From Thoreauomyces humboldtii (taxonomy: Eukaryota; Chytridiomycota; Chytridiomycetes; Spizellomycetales; Powellomycetaceae), in assembly GCA_027596035.1 (NCBI GenBank), contig JADGJA010000311.1, positions 1-24,347 of the forward strand: a stretch of DNA of 24,347 nucleotides, in the 5' to 3' direction. Positions 17,790 through 24,347 of this stretch are shown here, in pieces. The position numbers and the translations under genes were made by a program. Numbering within the stretch: position 1 is the first letter of the stretch; each line of letters begins with the position of its first letter. The notes below the pieces were generated by a model that searched no databases, was not told the origin of the DNA, and was given only the letters and a program-made list of their open reading frames with translations.

Positions 17790-18735
17790 TCATCGTTGGA
17801 CCTGTTCGCTTCGTGCACGTTTCTCACGCCCGGAACCTCCATGATCCGTCGTCGCTCCCCGCTTCGTGCCCGCCGATTGTTGATCTCCCTCCTGAGCTTC
17901 AAAATAGGCTTTCGACAACGCAGGATCGGCCTTGGATGATGACAGGAAGGTTCAACAAGAAGATCAGCTCGATGCCCTTGTTGGGTCAGGTCCTTTTTTT
18001 TTTTTTTCTTTTGTACCTGGATGGTAGCGTCTCCGGCCTGCCAGTTGGCAGGACAGACGTCTCCGTGCAGGGCATGGAAGGCGAGCGCCTGGACGAGACG
18101 CAGGTACTCGTCCACGTTGCGTCCGATCGGTAGGTCGTTGACGTGAGCGATGCGCAGGATCCCTTCGGGATCGATGACGAAGGTTCCCCTCAACGCGACG
18201 CCAGCGTCGGGACCGCCGTCGTCCTGGACGAGGACTCCGTAGTCGTGAGCGATCCTCTTTGTCACGTCGGCCAGGAGAGGAATGTCCATGGATCCGATGC
18301 CGCCCTCGTTCCGAGGTTGCTGGGTCCAGGCAAGGTGAGAGTAGACCGTGTCGATGGAGCATCCGATGACCTGGGCGTTGAGGGAGGCGAACTCGGAGGC
18401 CTTGTCGCTGAACGCCTGGCGCGGGGGAGCGAGGGATTGGCGAAAAAGTGATTGATTCAGCCTTCGTTCTGCAACGTGATGCGAGCGGGGGTAGTTTCCA
18501 CTCACGGTGATCTCGGTTGGGCAAACGAAGGTGAAGTCCATGGGGTAGAAGAACAGCACGACGTATTTGCCTCGAAAGTCCTGGAGACTGACTTTCCGGA
18601 ATGCTCCGTCGACGAGGGCATTGGTGCAGAATGCAGGAGCCTGTTGACCTATGGAGGGAGCTAAGACGAGCAAAGGGTTTCGGTTCCTATTCTTACAAGG
18701 CAGGGGCCATGGACGCACTTTGCGAACGTACCCAT
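17790..18735 (-). CDS. Typical 2-Cys peroxiredoxin with C-terminal extension
   Basis: Thiol peroxidase that reduces H2O2 and organic peroxides using thioredoxin (AhpC/TSA, Prx1 class). On the minus strand the exons are 18735-18732, 18660-18506, 18415-18017 and 17930-17790, giving 232 residues. The peroxidatic Cys48 sits in FYPMDFTFVCPTE with Pro41 and Thr45. Arg129 (GVALRG) completes the active site. The resolving Cys174 lies in HGDVCPANW. The sensitivity motifs GGIG (91-94) and YF (195-196) are both present, so hyperoxidation sensitivity is likely. The first exon is only ATGG. This is the one splice path I found that restores MAPSIGQQAPAF in frame. About 32 basic residues follow the usual end (REKRARSEQ), longer than normal for the class. 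A GGPDAG insertion precedes GVALRG. Intron 3 contains a long A-run on the coding strand. Confidence 0.88.
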
Positions 18736-19109
18736 TGCGAGCTTTTGCAGGACGAGGGTTGTTTTGGAATGGGGCCCACAGTATACTGTACCCGTGGTCA
18801 CATTCGGATGCAGGAGAGAGCTCGGCGGTGGAGGGTCCAAAGGGTGTGACACCTCGCGGGATGGTGGTGTGGGACCCACTGTGGGACTGTGGGGTGTGAC
18901 AAAGGCATCTGCTCTCAGTGCTCATGTTTTGGCTGCAAATCACCCTTCGGACAAGGAACAGCTCTCCCTCCTCTGCCAAAGGTTCCCACCACTTTTCCTT
19001 TCAAGCATCGGTTGTCGTTACTGCCGTCATACACACTCTTCGCCTACTCGCCTGGACTCAATTACAGTACCTTTGAGCACCTCAGTCACCTTGATCCTCT
19101 GCAGAAACA
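18736..19109. promoter_or_regulatory. Divergent promoter region peroxiredoxin / DCD1
   Basis: Upstream region of two divergent genes. It contains two copies of GGTGTGAC about 50 bases apart (near 18842-18850 and 18892-18900) within a GTGGG-rich segment next to the peroxiredoxin. The DCD1 side is pyrimidine-rich. I see no TATA box, no Yap1-type TTACTAA and no ACGCGT box. Open frames in the interval are shadows. Confidence 0.45.
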
Positions 19110-20513
19110 ATGCTCATCGCCTTGGTCGGTCCCTCGTGTGCCGGGAAAGGCTCAGTCGCAGACTACCTCACAACCTCTCACGGCTTCCAGACCGTAGCAC
19201 TGGAGCCTGCCAACGCGGAGCACCACCCAAAGTACTCCTTCACCTCCACCGTCGCCTCCACCAAGCAGTCCCGTCTCACCTTTCCGACCATCGAGGACCT
19301 CGTCACCCACGTCACCACAAACTGGTCAAAGGACTACGTCCTCTCCACCCTCCGGACGGCGACCCAGTGGGAACCCCTCTCGAAGCGTCCCTTCTGTCTC
19401 CTCGTCGCCGTCGACGCTCCCATGACCGTCCGCTTCCGCAGGTCGCAGACGGTGGAGTCCATGGAGGACTTTGTGAGGAGGGACGATCAGGAGACGTACG
19501 GAGAGACGTTTGACCATCTGCTGGCGGTCGGCGCCAGCGACGGACTCGTGGGTCACAGGGGAGGACCCGCCGGACCCCCCGAACCGTCCCACGCCAGGCG
19601 CGTGGCCAGTCTCCACGCCCTGATGCAGAAGGCCGACGTCAGGATCTTCAACCCCTACGCGAGCAGGGACGACCTCTACGCCGTCCTCAGGGCTGCGAGA
19701 CTCACGGACGTGGAGAGGTTGAGACCCAGTTGGGACTCGTACTTTATGCAGCTGTGCAACCTTGCCGCGAGGAGGAGCAACTGTAAGGAAATCTACAGGA
19801 GGTGTCCTTGTTCCGTGCGTGTTCTTTTTCCTTCTCTTCAACGTGGTCCCCTTTCCTTAGGCATGAAGCGTCGCGTCGGCTGCATCCTAGTCAAGGAGAG
19901 ACGGATCATCGCCACCGGATACAACGGGACACCGCGAGGGATCCGAAACTGCAGCGAGGGTGGATGTCCACGATGCAACGGGAACGCACCGTGCGGATCT
20001 GGCCTGGACGTCTGTCTCTGTCTTCACGCAGAGGAGGTACTTCTTCTTCTCGTCTTGGCTCGTTCGTGTGTGTGGCCGGAATCGCTCTCGAGAAAACTCA
20101 CGCCCTGCTCTTTTGTCCTTCTTCTTCTTTCTCAGAATGCGCTTCTGGAAGCTGGTCGAGAGCGCGTGGACAGCGGAGGAGACACCATCCTCTACTGCAA
20201 CACATGTCCCGTAAGTCGTCGATCCCAGGCAAACCATGTTTGTGAAAAAAAAAAAAGAAGAAAACCCCATCCTCCAACTCTTCTTCCCTTCCTCTCGCAC
20301 TTTTTGCAGTGTCTGGGATGCGCAAAGAAGATCGTACAGGTGGGCGTAAAGGAGGTGGTCTACTCTCTCGCGTACGGCATGGACGATGCCACCGCTCGAC
20401 TGTTCTCGGAGGCTGGGATCAAGCTCCGGCAACATCTACCGCTGGAAAGCTCCATCGAGATGTCACTGCTGGCCGCGGAAAGGGAACTCGACGGTATTCA
20501 CCCGAGTAGATAG
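19110..20513 (+). CDS. dcd1: Deoxycytidylate (dCMP) deaminase
   Basis: Converts dCMP to dUMP, the precursor for thymidylate synthase, in pyrimidine deoxynucleotide supply. Exons are 19110-19782, 19861-20036, 20136-20210 and 20310-20513, giving 375 residues (yeast Dcd1 is about 312). The N-terminus has a P-loop-like GPSCAGKGS (7-15), as in fungal Dcd1, with an adenylate-kinase-like domain. The C-terminal deaminase carries RVGCILVKERRIIATGYNGT, the Cys-rich loop CPRCNGNAPC, the zinc and catalytic motif HAEEN (His280, Glu282), and CPCLGC (Cys309 and Cys312 ligands). Two introns cut these motifs exactly, HAEE|N and CP|CLGC. The segment ASDGLVGHRGGPAGPPEPSH (141-160) is a low-complexity insertion, which may explain the extra length. 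The start ATG opens directly into the P-loop strand. Confidence 0.92.
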   Translation: MLIALVGPSCAGKGSVADYLTTSHGFQTVALEPANAEHHPKYSFTSTVASTKQSRLTFPTIEDLVTHVTTNWSKDYVLSTLRTATQWEPLSKRPFCLLVAVDAPMTVRFRRSQTVESMEDFVRRDDQETYGETFDHLLAVGASDGLVGHRGGPAGPPEPSHARRVASLHALMQKADVRIFNPYASRDDLYAVLRAARLTDVERLRPSWDSYFMQLCNLAARRSNCKEIYRRCPCSVRVLFPSLQRGPLSLGMKRRVGCILVKERRIIATGYNGTPRGIRNCSEGGCPRCNGNAPCGSGLDVCLCLHAEEVLLLLVLARSCVWPESLSRKLTPCSFVLLLLSQNALLEAGRERVDSGGDTILYCNTCPVSRRSQANHVCEKKKRRKPHPPTLLPFLSHFLQCLGCAKKIVQVGVKEVVYSLAYGMDDATARLFSEAGIKLRQHLPLESSIEMSLLAAERELDGIHPSR

Positions 20514-20521
20514 AAGGAACT

Positions 20522-20549
20522 ACGCGTATACAGGGGACATCTGACGCGT
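20522..20549. promoter_or_regulatory. Two ACGCGT (MluI-box) motifs after DCD1
   Basis: ACGCGT occurs at 20522-20527 and 20544-20549, directly after the dCMP deaminase stop. This hexamer is the core of MBF-bound cell-cycle boxes, which normally sit in promoters of DNA-synthesis genes. Here they are 3' of the gene, and none was seen in its promoter. Confidence 0.3.
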
Positions 20550-20552
20550 GGG

Positions 20553-20588
20553 ATAAGATCTGATTTCCAGAGGGAAATCAGATTTTAT
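20553..20588. terminator. Strong hairpin between convergent genes, bidirectional 3' element candidate
   Basis: Arms ATAAGATCTGATTTCC and GGAAATCAGATTTTAT pair over 16 bases with one G-U step around a four-base loop AGAG, and the inner 11 base pairs are perfect. It lies 39 bases after the DCD1 stop and 212 bases from the arrestin stop. A T-rich stretch follows on the plus strand and an A/T-rich one on the minus strand. Its placement suggests a 3' end or mRNA-stability structure serving one or both genes. Eukaryotic polyadenylation does not require such a hairpin, so function is inferred. Confidence 0.5.
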
Positions 20589-20799
20589 TTTGGGTGACCG
20601 GGGGTCCGTACGGTCTGTTGACTAGGGTGGCTACGAATCTGTAAATATTGAAAACTATGCTGAGGGACGTGAGCCCAAGAACAGGAACCAGCCTGCATCA
20701 TGATAAAAGATAAAAAAAAAGTCCAAAAAGGAAAAACCTGCACACACACACACAAGTCCAAAACAAAAACCGCTGTACGCAGAAAGTCGTACGCCCAAA

Positions 20800-23232
20800 T
20801 CATCGACCGGGAATCCCTCGCGCCCCAGCGTCCGCACCATCGTCCACGATCGTGTAAGGCGGAGGAGGAATCTCCTCATCCAAGCCTCCCGACGCTCTCT
20901 CCGTGCCAGTCCCGCCGATTTCGGTCACGGCTTCCGAGCTTGCCGGTACCGCAACGTCCCTCTGCTTGGGCACGTGCTCGATGACTGTCGCTGGGAACGG
21001 CGTGGGGAGCCTAGAAGATGAGGAAGGTGGAGAAGGTGCAGAACGCACAGAAGGGGCAGAAGGGGCAGAAGGTGCAGAAGGCGCAGAAGGCGCAGAAGCG
21101 GCAGAAGGCGCAGAAGGAGCTCGCTCCGCCAATCTGACCGAATCACCGGACGGCCTCACGGGTGCGACGGTGTTGGGCAACGAGGCTGTCCGAGCCACCG
21201 GAGCCGGTGAAGCCGGGGTCGGCAACGGAGCGGGCGTGGACGCGACGCGAGACGGGACGGCTGGCTGGTGCTGTTGGGATGCGTGCTGATGGGGATGCGG
21301 ATACGGGTATGCGTAAGGATATGCGTGCTGAAGCGGGTGTTGTCCAGGCAGTTCACCGTATCCGTATGGTTGTGAGGGATGCGCGTACTCGGGATACCCC
21401 TGATATGGTGCTATCACCGGTGGCGGAGGGGGAAACCGAGAAAAGGGACCAGGACTCCGCCAGGTGGGTGCTGCCGGGTGTTGAGGATAATATGAAGCAT
21501 TTTGATACGGATGGTGGTAGAAAGGTTGCTGAGGATGTTGATAGAAGTTTTGCCCCGCGCCGTTAGCAAGAGGCGTCGACCATCCGAGCCCGGGTGCCCC
21601 GTGCCGAAGCGGATCAAAATGAGGATCCGTCGGCGCCTGTCCATTCGCTGGTCCCGCATCCTCAGGTGGCGGGGCGCCTGAAGCCTTCGCTTTCGAAACG
21701 GTGGAATTTGGTGCATACACGATTCGTAAGGGCACGGTCCACCTGCTCGCGGTTCCCCGCCCAGCAATGCCGCTACCGTGCATGACTCTCATTTCGAGAG
21801 AATGTGAGATGGAGGTCAAGCCGTTAGCAGATCGAGGTTGCGCTCCGCCCGTAACGATCCGGGCCGCGTGGTACTTCTGAGAAGCTGGATGGTTGGGCGC
21901 ATGAAGGGACACCACCATAGGGGGATCGACGACCACGTCGCGCGCTGTCTTCTGGAAGGACGCACTTTGCTCGTCACGGCCAACTTCGACGGCACGAGTA
22001 ACTCGAGAACCATCGCTGCGAGAAGTTGATATGAGAAAAACGCAAGAAATCGGGCACATCACGAGCACCTACCAGTGATCTAGGTGCTCAAGCAAACGAC
22101 AGAAGATTGCATTGTGATAGACGGGGAAACCCGTTTTTTCAGCGGTGCAGCGGAGGAAGATCGTTGCCGTTTGACCCCATGCGATATGCTTCGGCACGAT
22201 GGCTTGCATATGCCACAAGCGCTCCAGAGAGTCTAGTCATTGAAACGCTCGAGTCAGTCACTTACGTTCTCATAAAGATGGACTTCGCGCAAATGGTTAG
22301 GGAGACCTACCTTTTGCTGTGACGACGGTCTGCTTATAGTGCCAAGATGGGTAGGCAACGCCTAGCGCATCCTCATCGTATATGCGATAGATGCAAAGAT
22401 CGCGAGACTCAGTGATCAGCACAGGAGGAGCGTCTAGGCCTGGCACTGGTATCGAGTGCTCGCAGGTTGCTAGCAGAAAGTGCGTGATGTCTGAAGAGAG
22501 CAGCAACAGGGTCAGTCAAGGCTCGAGATGCAAAGGTGCAGACAAGCAACGATGTACCCTTTGAGTCATCCTTCGACAAGCCCTTGAATGGAGATGTCTG
22601 GGTCAACCTTCGCCTCGGGGAAGGAGGCACTGGAGAGTCCTAGCCTACCTTGCAAGTGTTGGGAGCGTCGCGGTCCACCGGGAACGAGAACGAGAACTCG
22701 TAGCTGGAAACGATCAGGAGCCCACCCTGTAAGATCCCCTGTCATGAAAAGGCACGGACCGATCGCAGGAGTGCGTTACTCACGTTCCCACGTCCCATTC
22801 CCCGCGATCCGAGACGAAGGTCTTGGTCTCGGCGGAGATGGGAACCATGTGACCGGCCTTTCGATTAGGACCCATTCCGCTCCGCATGTGGATCTGAAGG
22901 TTTCCGACGACGACCGGCTTCTGAGTTGGCGAAGTACAGGTCATGGTGACCTTCCCCTCGATCTGCGTGGTGACTCCGGCCGGGACTGGGACGACCGTTC
23001 TCGGAACGTCAACGGAGTCTCTGGCATCGTTATCGACGAGTTCCGCCTGCAGGGATATGGACAGGACGACTTTCGGAGGAGGAGAGACCTGGTGGGAGTT
23101 GACCGTAAGGCCCCGTAGAGCCTTCAGCATTGCGCTGTAGTTCCGGTAAACGTTCGGAAGCGTCGAAAGAGTGGGGGCGCCGTCGAGAGGTCTTGAGCTG
23201 CGAGACCGAGGATTGGGAACTGCGGTTGTCAA
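20800..23232 (-). CDS. Arrestin-domain trafficking adaptor (ART-like) with PPxY motif
   Basis: Probable alpha-arrestin that recruits a Rsp5-type ubiquitin ligase to membrane proteins for endocytosis. On the minus strand the exons are 23232-22784, 22703-22649, 22598-22559, 22491-22312, 22232-22073 and 22015-20800, with five phase-consistent GT-AG introns and 699 residues. The arrestin N-domain is suggested by VVLSISLQAELV, GKVTMTC and GEWDVGTYEFSFSFPV (the G-x-Y-x-F-x-F block), then ITHFLLATCEHSIPVPG. The C-domain is suggested by AIVPKHIAWGQTATIFLR and DPPMVVSLHAP. Residues from about 440 are low complexity: a Tyr/His/Pro-rich stretch (HAYPYAYPYPHPHQHASQQH) and a run of Ala-Pro-Ser repeats. 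PPPY (679-682) near the C-terminus is a WW-domain ligand as in ARTs. The arrestin call rests on fold-level blocks, not strong identity. Exon 3 is only 40 bases and deserves transcript support. Confidence 0.68.
21031..21118. repeat. 9-bp tandem repeat encoding Ala-Pro-Ser units
   Basis: Degenerate GCAGAAGGN units of 9 bp repeat about nine times in the last arrestin exon and encode the run of Ala-Pro-Ser on the minus strand. Unit variation at the third codon positions shows it is not a recent pure expansion. Confidence 0.75.
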
Positions 23233-23906
23233 AGACGAGAGTAGGGACCTTGCCCCGCTGCTATCGAGGGGAGCTCCACGTCGTTAGAAGAGTATTGGTA
23301 TCTCCGCAGCCAGCCCAATGGGTTACCGTATAGCGCCTAAAGCAAAAGAGGGAAGAGCCTGTTTTTGTACACCGTACACATAGCGGCCGCTTTGTTTCCT
23401 TTTCGTCCGAGATGTGCGGACCTGCTGCGCCACCAACGCATTCCCCTCGTATAAATGGGAGGCCAAAGTGCATCAACCTGCGAAATCGCACTTGAACTCA
23501 AACTACATTTCTCGACTGTTTCCTTCCGCGAGTGATGTGTCTGTACTCTCGGCTCGTTCATCCTTCCTCGCTCGGTCCATGTATGAGGTCTGTGCAGTGT
23601 GTCCGTCTTCGCCTGCTGTTGGCCCGAGCTCGCCATTCGCAATCTCCTGCTGCGCTTGACAATTCAGACGCATTGTCCACTTTCGATCTCCCGAAGCTGA
23701 TTAGTTTCAAGTCTTAAGCTTGTCAGGGAGTCCTCGTCTTCAACTGATTCGTTGACTCTCTGATCCATCATCTCTGCAGCCAACTGCTCGGGACTGGATT
23801 TTCTGGATTGTTTTTCGGATGAACCAAGAGTGCCCGGCTGACCGTGGAACAGCAAAGATCACCCCAAGTGTTATATCCTCTTGACAAGGCAAGTGCGCAA
23901 TCTCAA
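23233..23906. other. Upstream region of the arrestin gene and possible small plus-strand transcript
   Basis: It contains the arrestin promoter side, an inverted repeat TGTAC-ACC-GTACA (23366-23378), and on the plus strand a TATA box CGTATAAATGG (23448-23458). The first plus-strand ATG downstream, at 23535, opens a 60-codon frame ending at 23717 without recognisable features. Whether it is coding is uncertain. The rest shows no gene. Confidence 0.4.
23448..23458 (+). promoter_or_regulatory. TATA box with plus-strand orientation
   Basis: CGTATAAATGG matches the TATA consensus as well as those of the two genes above. It is 77 bases before an ATG at 23535 and points away from the arrestin gene, so it may serve a small or spliced gene running to the right. 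Confidence 0.4.
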
Positions 23907-24240
23907 GCTATCAGTACGCAACGAAGCAGTTTGAAAATGTAGAACACAGATGGCTACCCGTACGGTAGCCACATGCGCAGCTGGGGAACCGCTATCAGTA
24001 CACAACGAAGCATTTTGAAAATGTAGAAGACAGATGGCTTCCCGCACGGTAGCTACATGCGCAGCAGGGGAACCGCTATCAGTACACAACGAAGCACTTT
24101 GAAAATGTAGAAGACAGATGGCTACCCGCACGGTAGCTACATGCGCAGCAGGGGAACCGCTATCAGTACACAACAAAGCAATTTGAAAATGTAGAAGACA
24201 GATGGCTACCCGCGGTAGCCACATGCGCAGCAGGGGAACC
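23907..24240. repeat. Four-copy 84-bp tandem repeat with internal hairpin
   Basis: Units start at 23907, 23991, 24075 and 24159 with GCTATCAGTA; the last unit is two bases short. Each unit holds an inverted repeat GGCTACC-N-GGTAGCC. Arms are perfect in units 1 and 4 (loops CGTAC and CGC). Units 2 and 3 have a G-U closing pair, and unit 2 also has one mismatch. Since 84 is divisible by three, one minus-strand frame stays open for 117 codons as a 28-residue periodic peptide. I read this as a by-product, not a gene. All plus frames are closed within each unit. Confidence 0.9.
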
Positions 24241-24267
24241 CGTGGTCATGTAGGAGTACAGTATCTG

Positions 24268-24347
24268 GACCTCTCTTACCATCCCCCCCCCCACCTTCCC
24301 CTCCTTATCTCACCTTCTCCTCCACCTCTCGTCCCCTCTTCCTTCTC
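24268..24347. other. Polypyrimidine tract at the right edge
   Basis: The last 80 bases are almost only C and T on the plus strand, including a run of ten C at 24283-24292. Such CT tracts are common just upstream of fungal transcription starts, so a plus-strand gene may begin beyond the window. Part of a larger low-complexity block is the alternative. Confidence 0.45.

Noticed and set aside
22604..22654. A 24-base GC-AG intron in the arrestin gene
   Set aside because: It would be too short. A normal 51-base GT-AG intron (22648-22599 region) keeps the frame when the acceptor CCCAG at 22599 is used.
23871..24224. 117-codon periodic minus-strand frame through the 84-bp repeats
   Set aside because: A unit length divisible by three keeps one frame open automatically. 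There is no recognisable protein feature and no promoter.
23907..24240. CRISPR array or telomeric repeat
   Set aside because: The units are contiguous 84-bp copies without spacers in a eukaryotic context, and no short G-rich telomere unit is present.

Overview
The window is nuclear DNA of a filamentous or yeast-like fungus, most likely a basidiomycete. Genes are dense and lie on both strands. Most are split by several short GT-AG introns of about 50 to 110 bases, and coding exons favour G or C at third positions. The protein set is fungal: an aryl-alcohol type aldo-keto reductase, an alcohol acetyltransferase, Dcd1 with an N-terminal kinase-like domain, a Nur1/DUF2418 protein and an arrestin-type ubiquitin-ligase adaptor. 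I see no rRNA, tRNA, CRISPR array or transposon. All exon models come from reading frames, splice consensus and family resemblance by eye; no alignment was run.

Layout from left to right. 451-2006 (+) aldo-keto reductase, 7 exons. 2322-3129 (-) CEP20/FOR20-like LisH protein, 5 exons. 3582-4673 (+) nucleotide-sugar transporter, one exon. 5790-6812 (+) extended SDR reductase, one exon. 7302-8492 (-) MUS81 nuclease core, 5 exons. 8717-10883 (+) TTI2-like protein, 8 exons. 10973-12343 (-) alcohol acetyltransferase, one exon. 12344-14171 is the largest stretch without a convincing gene. 14172-15800 (-) membrane-anchored M14 carboxypeptidase-like protein that has lost its zinc ligands, 4 exons. 16022-17561 (+) Nur1-like nuclear-envelope protein, 6 exons. 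17790-18735 (-) 2-Cys peroxiredoxin, 4 exons. 19110-20513 (+) dCMP deaminase, 4 exons. 20800-23232 (-) arrestin-like adaptor, 6 exons. The right end holds a four-copy 84-bp tandem repeat and a polypyrimidine tract.

The genes do not form one pathway. Themes recur: genome maintenance (MUS81, TTI2, dCMP deaminase), nuclear envelope or microtubule organisation (Nur1, CEP20-like), membrane traffic and Golgi (sugar transporter, arrestin, M14-like protein), and redox or small-molecule chemistry (aldo-keto reductase, SDR, acetyltransferase, peroxiredoxin). Divergent pairs share short intergenic promoters: MUS81/TTI2, M14-like/NUR1, peroxiredoxin/DCD1 and CEP20-like/transporter. No clear new multi-gene system is evident. 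The items most worth a second look are the degenerate membrane M14 protein, the CEP20-like protein in a fungus, the very short MUS81, a 16-bp-arm hairpin between two convergent genes, GTAC-centred palindromes around 12.5-13.1 kb, and the hairpin-bearing 84-bp repeats.
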